64,000 nucleotides of DNA from Zizania palustris. Lineage: Eukaryota; Streptophyta; Magnoliopsida; Poales; Poaceae. The position numbers were made by a program, and so were the translations under genes. The notes under the pieces were generated by a model. That model was not told where the DNA came from. It made no database searches and was given only the letters and a program-made list of their open reading frames with translations. Shown piece by piece: positions 10,449-21,555 of this stretch (positions within the stretch are counted from its first letter, which is position 1; every line of letters begins with the position of its first letter). The stretch is from NCBI GenBank assembly GCA_019279435.1, contig JAAALK010000081.1, positions 30,575,001-30,639,000 on the forward strand, read 5' to 3'.

Positions 10449-13400
10449 CTACTCAGTGAGCACTTCCTTGTAGACGATATTCTTCGTTAGAGTGCTTGTT
10501 GAATTGATTCCCATATTTTTCTCCGGAGCGGCGAGTATTTTGATGTTGCTACGAGAAGTTGCTCGTGACAGAGCTACATATAGTTGTCCATGAGAGAACA
10601 CCGGGTTCGGGAGGTATATTCCAACATGCGGTATTGTTTGACCCTGTGCTTTATTAATTGTCATTGCAAAACTCACTCTAACAGGAAATTGACTCCTCTT
10701 AAACTTGAAGGGGAACATCTCATCGTCGGAGGGGCACAAGGGTATGCGTGGAAGGAAGACTCTCTCACCAGCATGTTGTCCCAATACAATTTCAGCATCG
10801 ATAGTATTTCTTTGAAATGCTCGGACTATCAACCTAGTCCCATTACACAGACCATTGGCCGGGTCAAGATTTCTGAGCAAAATCACAGGACAATTAACCT
10901 TGAGTTTTAATATATGTGGAGGTAACCCATTTGGCGTTAATGAATTCAAGAACTCAGACGGATAATGGTTGCATGGATCATCGACTGCTCGATCATGACT
11001 GTGATAAATCATCTCGTCACCAGGAAAACGTTCGATAAGCTTCATGTTTATTGCATCAACGTTCTCATTCCTCGTTGACAAAATAGCTCGAGATGTGATG
11101 TAGTCTGCATCAGTCATGTTTGCACCTAACATTGGAAATACCATGTCAATAAGACTATCAATGTCTGATTCTGCACCAGTGTAGGGTACACATATTTCGT
11201 CGGGTAAATTTACATAGTCATCATCGATGGTCTCTTCAATGCCATTGCCAATCCGTAGCAGGTAGTCTGAAAACCATATATCTGATCGAGCTCTCATGTT
11301 ATGGACAAGTCTCAACTGATGCATGTTATCCCATAGGTAAGATCTACGCAATGTTGCGTTTACAATTTGAGCCCTATTCCCCTTTCGTATAACTGGAAGA
11401 ACTTGTCTGAAGTCACCTCCAAAAACCATTGTTTTGCCTCCAAATGGTAGATTGGGCTTTTCCATTATGTCCCTCATGCTCTTGTCCAACGCCTCAATTG
11501 CCTGTCTTTTTGTCATGGAGACTTCATCCCATAATATAAGCGAAGCTTTTTGAAGAAGCTTCGCAGTACCACTTTGTTTGGTGAAGTTACACACTCCATT
11601 ATCTTGTATGCTTAGTGGTATCTTGAACCTTGAATGAGCCGTCCTACCTCCAGGCATGATGGAAGCAGCAACACCAGATGTTGCAGTAGCAATAGCTATC
11701 TTCCCCTCGCTACGGACTTTTGCTAATAAAGCTTTATACAGAAAGGTTTTTCCTGTTCCTCCTGGACCATCAACAAAAAACACACCTCCACTATTGTTGT
11801 CAACGGATGATAGTATAACATCATAGGCATATCTCTGTTCTGCATTAAGAGAGGATGTGCTCTCTAGTAGCTCATTATCCACCTGTATAGAGGACTCTTC
11901 ACAAATCTCCCTCACCTCACCCGCCATGGCGTCATATGATTCATCAATTTCTGGAAGAGGAAATGATGTTATCTCTTTACCCATTGACTGAAGCAATTTT
12001 CTTATATCCAATAACACCATTTGTTCAACTGCATATGCATTCATCTGGGATCGTCGGATGTCATCAGACATTGCTTCGAAGTGTTTGTTCCAGAGTCCAC
12101 GCACATCGCTAGGTTCACAATATACCAATATTGTAGCAAACAACCTTCGGAGGGACGAAGGCATATGAAATACTTCAGCTTCAGAGAGGCACTCATCAAT
12201 GCTGTTATCTGACTCAATAATACCTCTTTTCTCAGCGCTTTCTCGAAATGTAGGGTATACAATACCATCATATGTCCTCAAATTCTCAAATGAAGTAGCA
12301 CCAACCACATGGTTTAATAGCACCCTCAAGTAGTATCTTTCTCCCTCTGCTGGATGTGCTGAGATGATCCTCCCAACCTGCGTGCTTCGTTCTCTTATTT
12401 TCCAAAGCTTACGTCCAGGCAACCACACTGCATATTGTGGGAAATCCCTATAAAGTAATGTGCGTGCCCACGTAAATTCTTGATTTGCCTTGAAATACTC
12501 AGTCAACATGGTTCTTGAGGCACCCTGTTGGTCGAGAACTTCACGTACATCAGCATTCTCTCTATAGGACACAAGATGCATTCCTGGGAGGTGGAGCTGT
12601 AACTGTAGCACTGGTGGCGAAATCCCGCTAAGATCAAATCCAAATATTCTCCACAATGCCTCCTGTGGTGTTACCCACCTAGCATCCCTATATTCATTGA
12701 TCTCATTAATCTCGCGGTTTTCATCAGCTTCATTGACGGACACAGACGCCCTATCATGACCCTTATAAATATACTTGTAGAGGTACTTAACAGCCTTAAT
12801 ACTCGAACAAACTTCTGCATTGATGTGACAGTCATACCTTCTTAGAAGCATGGGATTATATGGGACAACCCATCTGTTGTCTAAGTCATGACCTCTCACT
12901 CTTACCCTTTGTCTGTCATCCCTTCTCCTGTAGATAGGATAAGAATCTTCGCCTTGGATAGTTGTGTCACTAAACTGGCGTGGATAATAGCACTTGCAAC
13001 TACCATTTTTCATGCATGGACTCTTCCTATTTAGTGGACCACACGGGCCATGCATCATATGTTTCACTACCATTTCATATAGCTCCGGGTATTTATCCTT
13101 ATCCGGAAGTTCTGCTGATATAACATTATCATAATCATCGGGACAACTCAATTTGTATGTTGACTCCATGATAAGGAGGAAATGTGCATGTGGTAGACCC
13201 CTTTTTTGGAACTCGATAACATGGACTTGTGCTGCAATGATTCCTAGGATATGTTTACGAAATAGCTGGAATTTGAGATCCTCTAGCTTGGCTTTAAATA
13301 CACGCACAACAAGATCAGGACGATCTTGTGGTGTTTGGCCAGGTGCAAGGTCCCTACTTATCTCTTCCCAATTAGGATTACAAGTCATTGTGATAAATAT

Positions 13401-15583
13401 GTCGGGTTTTCCATACTTCTGCACTAAGGCCATAGCATCCATATATCTTCGTCTCATATCCCTCCCGCCACCGATAAACGATGCAGGTAGGACCCATCTT
13501 TTTCCCAATCTGCTGGCTCTATGTTCTCCAACAGATACACTATCCATCAAGCCCTGGTAAAGATCCGCACGAATCTTCTTCTGATTGTATAAGAAGTAAT
13601 TCAGGCGAGACGTTTCAATTTTTATGTAGGTATCAACTACAAACTGCTGGAATAGACGTCTCCCATACAAGACCGTGTTGAAGATTCCACTACGCATCTG
13701 GAATTTATAGCAATAATATTCGCGCATCGAAACAAAAAACTTGCTGGTAGTATCTACAAAGAAAAGAGAAATCAGTTAGGTGATTAGCGTATGGATTAAT
13801 AGTATCGTAATAACATGAATACGGGTCACTTAGCTAACCTGCGTTGTCAGCATTTCTTTGTCGGGTTGTACTTATCTGACTAAGGTCAATACCTTCTCTC
13901 GGTATATCAGAATGCCAACCGAGCTCTGCTCTTGGAAAAAATAGGGGGTATGACAAAGGGTCGTAGCACCCATCACTCGGTCTAATTGAATAGTAGTTAT
14001 TGTTATTGCCAAACAAGGTGATGCTACGATCAAAATGTTTATTAATATCATTCCCCTCAACCCACACAGCAGCAACCTCTGATGTTAACGGTCTGTTATA
14101 AGTTCTTTGGTCTAGCTTGTAGTCCATATTTAGCACAATTCGATATTCATCAACGTCTTCAACCTGTCCTAGGCTTCTGAATGTTTCAGAGTAGGGATTA
14201 TCTCTCAAAATATGTACCAAACATCTAATAATAGATATGTCCCTTTCTCTATATATCTCATCTCGAGCACGACGGAAACGATGTGATAAGCTAGGATCAT
14301 CATCATAGAAGTACAACTGCAAGTGGCTAGGTTCATTGCCTCCATTTCCGAAAGAGTGTATGTTATGGTACATTTGCCCATGCGCTTTAAATGTGTACAC
14401 TCCATCCCTTGCACTTGCGAGGTTCTTGTCGTAATCACAGTACATTGTGGTGAAGGAAAAATGGCTGTTGAAATATCTAATATTCTCCATAAAGTGTTGT
14501 GATTGAATGTCTTCACCTGAGTACAACCGTCGAAGCTCCTCAGGTGGCTCAGGCATTTGAAGTTTGACCTTGCCATTCATACAACAAAATCCTGGTGGCT
14601 CATATTCAAACCTCTTTGCACCACAGTGACGACAGTCTGGCTGAGTCTTTAATAAGTGAGTGCTACCCGGTAGGTTCTGGTAGATAACATTAGTGGAGCC
14701 ATGTGTTGCATTAGCATAAATACAATTTGGATCAAGAGTTCTCCGTCTTGCGGAATTTCGTCGGTTCATTTGATCTCTCTTCAACTGCCTCTGCTCATCC
14801 GGCATACTTGCATATCGAGCTCTGTCACGTGCACGTCTGTTGTTTCTTTGCTCTGGTGTCAACCTTGCATAACTGTCAGATTTTCGTTGGTTATTTTGTT
14901 CTCGCATCACATGCCTTTGCTCATCCGTCATACTTGCATATCTAGCTTTATCACTTGCACGTCTCTTATTCCGTTGCTCTGGTGTCAACCTTGCATATCG
15001 TGATCTTTCACGTGCTCGCCTTATTTCAGCACGATCGACCGATCGGTCAATAGGATTTTGTTGAACAGAGAGAATTGATTGCTGATCTTGTGAGTCGATA
15101 GTTGCAGATGGTACCGTAGCAAATTTTGCACCTGAACAATGTTTATGTAATCACATGAGGCATAAATTATGTTATTAGTAATTGCACCAATTACTTAGTA
15201 GTAGTTTATACCATTAGAGCTTTGTCCTGGAAATAATCCCAATGATGTAACGGTACTTTGCGTAGGAATAACAAATGACGACGATGGTCGACGTGTCACA
15301 TCTTCACTGTCCGATGAACTTTCTGATGGAGTGTGCGATGATTGTCGAATACAAATTCCAGAAGGACCGTGAGGCAAATTGTTACCGCGATTTCTCTTTT
15401 GTCTATGACGACCATCGACGACTATAAACATTTGAAATGAGTACACATTGTTAGACAATAATTTTAGTGTAATGTTGTAACACAAATATCTGAATAGACA
15501 AATAAACAGGATAAATTATCCTATTATAATTATAAAATAAAACAACCTTCTTTCCCCTCTCTCCTCACTATATTTTCTGACAT
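10449..15583 (-). CDS. Helitron Rep/helicase (HUH replicase fused to a Pif1-family helicase)
   Basis: Catalyses rolling-circle transposition: nicking, strand transfer and unwinding. Exons 15583-15547, 15421-15212, 15131-13839 and 13753-10449 have GT-AG junctions and sum to exactly 1615 codons with no internal stop. The N terminus is Ser-rich, then has tandem RARYASMxxEQR-type basic repeats and a CRHCGAKRF...CC zinc-like cluster. The Rep domain has GLPHAHFLLI (HUH motif) and KYLYKYIYKG (tyrosine motif). The helicase has DGPGGTGKTFLYKALL (Walker A), LILWDEVSM (Walker B), FGGDFRQVLPV, and a C-terminal INKAQGQTI / LYVALSR pair. Every expected catalytic motif is present, so the protein could be active. 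The first two small exons are inferred from phase matching alone. Confidence 0.9.
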
Positions 15584-15962
15584 GGTTGATAGCTTTGGTA
15601 TCGCGGCGTCGAGCGACCTGTCGATTGCATATAATTGGTTAACCACCAAACAAACGATACTTGAGTAGAAACATTAGAGAGGAAACATGAATTTAAATGA
15701 GAGAAGTGTTTGAGTTTTTAATTTATTTTTCTTGGTACTAAAGAGTGATTTAGAATACTTGTTTTGGATGAAAGGGTTATTTTGAGGGTTAGGATTACAA
15801 ATTTGTTATTTTAAATAGGGCATTCGATGATTATTAATCAAGATTGGATATCGAGATTGTGTTAGAGGAAAGAAAATATTCTTCAATGTTAGAAATGAGA
15901 GTATTACAGTGAATGATGTTTTCAGTTTATAAATAAGCGTACTTGAATTTGAGAAATGTATT

Positions 15963-16074
15963 CCAATACAAATATTACATTCAAATAACTTCAAAGGGAG
16001 TACACAATAGATTAAACGAAATGAACACAAAAACCAATATTACATTCAAATAACTTCAAAGGGTGTACCCAATA
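15963..16074. repeat. Short direct duplication inside the Helitron
   Basis: A segment of about 41 bp (core ATTACATTCAAATAACTTC) occurs twice with a 71-bp period, just 3' of the RPA-like stop codon. Confidence 0.8.
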
Positions 16075-16149
16075 GAAATAAACAAAAAACATCCGAATAT
16101 GAGGAAGTACATAAACAACGCACAACACAATACACATAAGACTGTAACA

Positions 16150-17516
16150 CTATGGACAGTCAGATCCATAAATCGTTGCAAAATATCTCCATCTAGCTTC
16201 CATGAACCGATTCACAAAGCTTAGATCCATAGTTCCTGAACTCACACGTTGCCGTAAGTCTGCATTTATATTTCGAAGAAAAATAATTAAAAATATTATA
16301 GATTATGTGATGTATTGCCATTATTCTTAGCTTGTGTTTGTATTGTTGGGACTACTTACTTTGCAAAGGTAGTGTGGCTGGATGCATCGGATTAAACTTG
16401 ACTGTAGTGTGTTCTGAAGTCTCTAAACATCCTATCGCCAAGTAGAACAAATATTAGTGTAATTCATCACTATATATTTATTAATGATAAAATGGGTTAG
16501 GACTAAATTACTATGCTTCTTGTGAAGTCGAAGCATGGTTCCTAAAACAATGTGGTTGTTACGATGAGCTTCTGTCCATTCAGAGATGTGATCAGTGAGG
16601 GAGTCACCCCAAATTCCAACAACCATCATGTTCAAGCTAAAAAAGATCAAATTCTCATTAGCTTTCGATTTGCAAAAACAATGTGATTGTTTATGACGAT
16701 ATAAGTGGTTGTATCTAACTTATGAATTACCTAGTGTCCATCAGTGTAATCTCCCTATATAGACCTCCAAGCCGTTCCAATTTCCCCCAATAGACAACCA
16801 CTCCAGCTATGTCTGTCCAAATAATCATATCATACTATAAGTAAGACAACTATTTTTTTTGAAACTATGCATCGCCGATTCAATTTACGTACGTACCCAC
16901 AAACGTTTTATTCGGACGAATCCACGCGTCATGAAACGTCAATAGATATTTTGGATAGGGAGGGAATTGGATTGGAAGAATGTATGGCTCAACTGTTGTA
17001 TTTCTTCGAAGAGAACCTTCATAGGCATGGGCAATGCTCCGATAGTACAATGCCTCTTCAAGATTAGGTTGAAAATATAGACAATGAATAGTATAACATT
17101 GTCCTTCATTTAGGAGAATGTTAAACCTATGAACTTCCTCCCGCTCCCATGCAATGACTTCTATTTTAGCACCCTACGTATAATATTAGGGTTTAGAATA
17201 GTTCACATGTTCACTACTATGTAAAATTTAGTCCAAATTGTGTGCAACTTACGGTAATATCCATTAAAATAAATCGTTGTTTTTCTCCATATTCATCAGG
17301 GAGAAACTTAACTTCTACTCTGGCGACGGCACTCCATGCATAGTTTAAGTGCTCGAACTCTATCTCGTCAAATTTCATAAACCTTAACAAAAAAATGAAA
17401 TTTAGAACATCTTTCGTCGTTGCAGGAAAGTTGGTTTTAGTAATATAGGCTCACCTAGGTACCACCGCATTACGAGTTGGACGGTCGGCGTAAGTTCTCT
17501 TTCGCATGCCAGCCAT
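16150..17516 (-). CDS. Helitron RPA-like single-stranded-DNA-binding protein
   Basis: Exons 17516-17455, 17382-17253, 17173-16897, 16812-16731, 16636-16512, 16431-16360 and 16259-16150 splice in phase to 286 codons including stop (285 residues). It starts MAGMRKRTYADRPTRN. The body resembles plant RPA70-type OB folds: WSAVARVEVKFLPDE, FILMDITGAKIEVIAW, LTFHDAWIRPNKTFVD, and VVYWGKLERLGGLYREITL followed by MMVVGIWGDSL. RPA-like genes are a known passenger or partner of plant Helitrons and are thought to protect single-stranded intermediates. The gene lies upstream of, and in the same direction as, the replicase gene; the two starts are independent. There is no frameshift, which is unusual in a gene of seven small exons in a transposon and suggests a recently active element. 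Confidence 0.8.
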
Positions 17517-17539
17517 TTAATATATCTAAGTAGTTCAAA

Positions 17540-18125
17540 ACTTTAAATTGGTAATAGTTAAAAAAATAAACAGGGGGAATATTAAAAAAAAACAGTGACT
17601 TTAAATATATTTAACAAACAAAATATAGATAGATATAAGACCACGTGCAATTAAAAAAAGTATTGAAGACATGATGCTAAATTGGTAATAGTAAAAAAAT
17701 AAATAAGAGAAAATCTTATAAAAAATAAACAGGGATAGTAAAAAAATAAACAAGGAAAATGATAAACAGGAAAGAATATTAAAAAAATAAACAGCGACTC
17801 TAATATATTTGACAAACAGAATATAAATTATTGTAAGATCACATGTAACTTAAAAAGTATAAATTATTGTAAGATCACATGTATTTAAAAAAGTGTTGAA
17901 AACATGATGCTAAATTGGTAATAGTTTAAAAAAATAAAAAGGGAGAATATTAAAATAATAAACAGAGACTTTAAATATATTTGACAAACAGAATATAAAT
18001 AAATGTAAGACCACAAGCAATTAAAAATATATTGAAGACATGATGCTAAATTGGTAATAGTAAATAAATAAATAAGAGAAAATCTTAAAGAATAAACAAG
18101 GGTATTAAAAAATTAAAGAATAAAC
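17540..18125. repeat. Degenerate AT-rich tandem repeat array
   Basis: Three to four imperfect copies of a roughly 120-190-bp unit containing ATGCTAAATTGGTAATAG, AATAAACAG, a TATATTTGACAAACAGAATA block and TGTAAGACCAC. It lies immediately 5' of the RPA-like start codon, so it may overlap that gene's promoter. Confidence 0.8.
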
Positions 18126-20610
18126 ACGTCTCAGGCAGTTCCAGAGGCGCTTAAACGAGAATAATGTGCTAATATGCTTATATAAATTTAGCCAAATACA
18201 AACTTATATAATTTATTTTGCCTCTATGATAATATGCTTATTTTGTTTTGTGGCAAATGCTGGTGAGTTACCTTTAGCATATCATTTCGTTTTAATTTCT
18301 ATCATGTGTATTCATGTTATCCCTGATTCTTCTATGTCGTAAAATCGGAAAAAATAAACTAAATTCCAACGGAAGCATCGGCCCGGACAACAATAGATAC
18401 CGAGACACCAGGTTCAGCAAAAAATCGTTACCAAAAAATCAAGAACACAAATTCACCAAGAAACAGCAATCCAGACATCATGGCAATTTAGCAGCAGGCA
18501 ATAATAGTACTCTTCTAAATTATCAAGCAGGCAAAATATAAATCCAGATGCGATAAAAGTTCTTGTGAATCGAACAATACGTGGTGCTATATGCCTATAT
18601 ATAATAATAATAAAAAGTGAAACCTATCTTTACCTAACGCTTCAACGACAGCGACCGTCTAGAAAGAACCCTACGCTATCAACATTCAACGACAACCTAA
18701 CGTCATTCAGAGCAAGTCCCTAATGACGTCCTAGCTTAGCACAAATCTATAATTAAAACAAGTTAGAGTACATCCAGATATACTGAGGTTGAATTCAAGT
18801 TACTCAATGACAGTGATGATCAAGTCCTGTCATGTACTCAGATGTGTATATATGCTTGGTTAATTACTTGTACACACATGCACATTTATATGTGGACCAG
18901 GCATGGCCTCATCACATACCCAACAAAGCCCAATAATTGTGCTCCAAAAAGCTTGCAATGAATCACAAAAAATATGTTCGATTTGTTCGATTCACCATTG
19001 TCTCATATATTCCAAAATATGTTTAACATTTGAGCATACACATCATCACAACATTATTCATTAGGAACAGGCAAAAACAGAATTGATGGGCAATACAACA
19101 ACCAGCAAGAGAATTACAAAACATGAGCATCTGATAGAACCAGAGGCTATATAAAACCTGTTCTGAAATGCTTTGAATATTTCGTTTGCTTTTGAATTGC
19201 TTTGAATATCTCTTACTCCTTTCAAATCTGCAAAAAATAAACTTAAGTTAGTAATGTCTAGAAGAATAGGCTAGAACATCATCATATCCCTATACAAATT
19301 AAATGTGTATTTATCTGAATGGTAGTTGTTGATGTTGTTAGACTTAAATATTGGCCAAATATGAAGGTGTATTAATTCAATAGTTCTTTCTGCTCATATG
19401 TTGCTAATTAATTCAATAGTTCTTCCTGCTGTTCATGACATAAAGCAATAGTATCAGGTAACAACACTTAGAAGTTAGAATGTTCTGCTGAAAAACTTGC
19501 ACATAAAAAAACTTATATGAAAAATTACACAAAAGGCTTGAGGCTTGAGGCTTGCACATAAAATCGAACAAGGCTAGCTAATATGGTTTAGTGCCAATCT
19601 AATTCACCCTTATGACATTGGTCTTAATTAGATGCACAATCTACAAACTTCCAGATTCTCATAAGCACATGACGCATCCACCTATTGGTGTAATCATACC
19701 CAAGAAGGCAAATCAATATCATTTTTGTAATCATAAAGTGGGTGGTTGTGAATCAGGCCTTTAATGTTCACTATCATTCTATCAGTCTATCACCATCAAC
19801 AGATGTGAACAAGTTCAGACCTCAAGTGCTATTAAATTAGATTTCAGCTTTCTGCATGATATCTAGCTATCCACCATGTGAAAAAGGCCCTGGAGATCAA
19901 ACCCTGGACTAATAACTTGCTCAGTTTTACTATCCTGCCTATGTCAATTGGTTGATGGCTCCTTAAAAAGAGGTGCTTTCAACTCAGCAGTATATGCATC
20001 TCTATTGACCCAGTTCAAGAGTTCATCACATTTTTATCTCGGATTCGTCACCGTTGGGTGGTTTCAATGCAGTTTTTCAAGAACAAAAGCATACTATTGC
20101 ATCTTCATATGATGCCTCCCATTGATTTGGGCCTATATTATGTTCAGATCATCAGATTATGAAGCCACACATGTTCTCATTCCCTGTGTATTTGGCTGAG
20201 TGAAAAGCTGGTTGTATCAAGCGTCAAGTGTCAGTGGAGTTGTGGCCGGTGTGCCCTGTATATATTGTTGTGTGAAATATAAAAGATGGTTTCTCTGTGA
20301 GTTCTCATCTCTCATAAATTACAGAATGTAGAGACTAATTTTGTGTCAAGTGATTGGCTAGATGGTCGCTTTGCTGCCGTTAACATACCAGTGTAGCTTG
20401 TGAAACCAGTGGTTTTTGTGAGCTATATATTCAGATAATTTGATAGGAGCAATAGCCAGTAGGCACCATGGCCATCTGAGCAGCCAACTTCAAAGCTTGG
20501 TATGCATGATTGCTAGGAAGCTCAGGGAGTTAAACAGCGGCAACAAGAGTTTTGAAAAAGAAAACAAAATCATTCAAGAAACAAAATCATGGCTCGAAGC
20601 AACTACACAT

Positions 20611-20745
20611 TGGGGGAACATTTATTTCTTCTCTATCAGGGGGGCAACAAACAACGCAACACTCCCAACAAAGTTATCAGTACAGACTATTGGGGGAACA
20701 TTCGCTTCTTCTCTACCAGGGGCAACAAACAACGATATCAACAGC
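20611..20745. repeat. Two-copy direct repeat in the Helitron 5' region
   Basis: A unit beginning TTGGGGGAACATT and ending GGCAACAAACAACG occurs twice, about 80 bp apart, with a few substitutions. Confidence 0.8.
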
Positions 20746-21169
20746 GAAGAACAAACCTGATGAAGCTTCGAGCACCCTCTATTGCGCAGTTTGGCTGTAG
20801 GAGGTGTGAGATGAGCAGCTGTAGGGGATGTAGGGGATGGCTGAAATAGATGGTGGGCAGTTGGGCGTGATGGTGGCGGTCTGTACGCTCGCGGGGGAAC
20901 CGGGCGGCATGCGCAACGTGGTAAAGGTGGCAGTTATCAGACCGACGGCAGATGAGCATGGCTCGTGGTCTGAGCGAGAGGCGCTCAACGCGCCGGAGCT
21001 CGGAGCGGGGCGGGGACGGAGCGGGTAAGGCGGAGGGAGGAGGCGATGTGGCAGGAGAACGCGTCATCCGCCGAGCTGCCATCCGGCGATGCGAGGGAGG
21101 AGGTTCTCGGAGCGAGCAAGGCGGATGGAGGAAGCGACGTGGCTGCGGGCCGCACGCGCGGTCGCGCGG

Positions 21170-21420
21170 CGGCGCTAGAGGGTTTTGCGAGGGGACGCGG
21201 GGTCGCGCGGGGGGCGCGACGCGAGGACGCGCGGTCGCGTGGCAGCGCGAGGGTTTCGCGAGGGGGCGACGCGCGGTCGTGCGGCGGCGCGAGGGTTTCG
21301 CGAGGGGGCACGCGCGGTCGTGCGGCGGCGCGCGGGGGACGCAGCGGCGCTAGGGTTTCGCGAGGGGGCGTGGGGGGCGCGGCGGCGCTAGGGTATCGCG
21401 AGGGGGCGCGGGGGGGGGGG
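21170..21420. repeat. GC-rich CpG minisatellite near the Helitron 5' end
   Basis: Irregular tandem copies of a unit like GGGTTTCGCGAGGGGGCG and GCGGTCGTGCGGCGGCGCG, ending in a run of G. The composition is extreme compared with the AT-rich element body. Long open frames on both strands here result from lack of AT-rich stop codons and are not called genes. Confidence 0.85.
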
Positions 21421-21555
21421 CGATATTTTCGTAACGGGCCGGGCCGTAGGAACGGGGAGGCAGGCGGGAGCGATGCGCGATGAGCGGACGGAGGAAACGG
21501 ATACGTAGTCACGTTATAATTGTAGAGATAAGCGGCGGTGACAAACTGTCTCAAT

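Larger units (their letters stand above)
17517..21040. other. Non-coding 5' portion of the Helitron
   Basis: AT-rich sequence with repeat blocks (listed separately) but no open frame with recognisable domains on either strand. It could contain degenerate captured fragments. I see no homology to the RAD51 or PAE1 genes next door. Confidence 0.5.
10205..21528 (-). mobile_element. Autonomous-type Helitron, about 11.3 kb
   Basis: Leftward element. On the minus strand it starts TCTCTACAATTATAACG at 21,528 and ends in CTAG at 10,205. The sub-terminal 3' segment CCGTTGCAACGCACGG can form the small hairpin typical of Helitron ends. The host bases are A before the 5' end and T after the 3' end, matching A^T insertion without target duplication. 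It encodes an intact Rep/helicase and an intact RPA-like protein. The 3' end shares 16 consecutive bases with the mini-Helitron at 55,115. The 5' boundary is the less certain end (about 0.7): it rests on the terminal motif and the host A. The 5' third (17,517-21,528) holds no recognised gene. Confidence 0.8.

Noticed and set aside
17540..18125. Possible CRISPR-like array
   Set aside because: The genome is a plant; units are long, degenerate and AT-rich, without uniform spacers.
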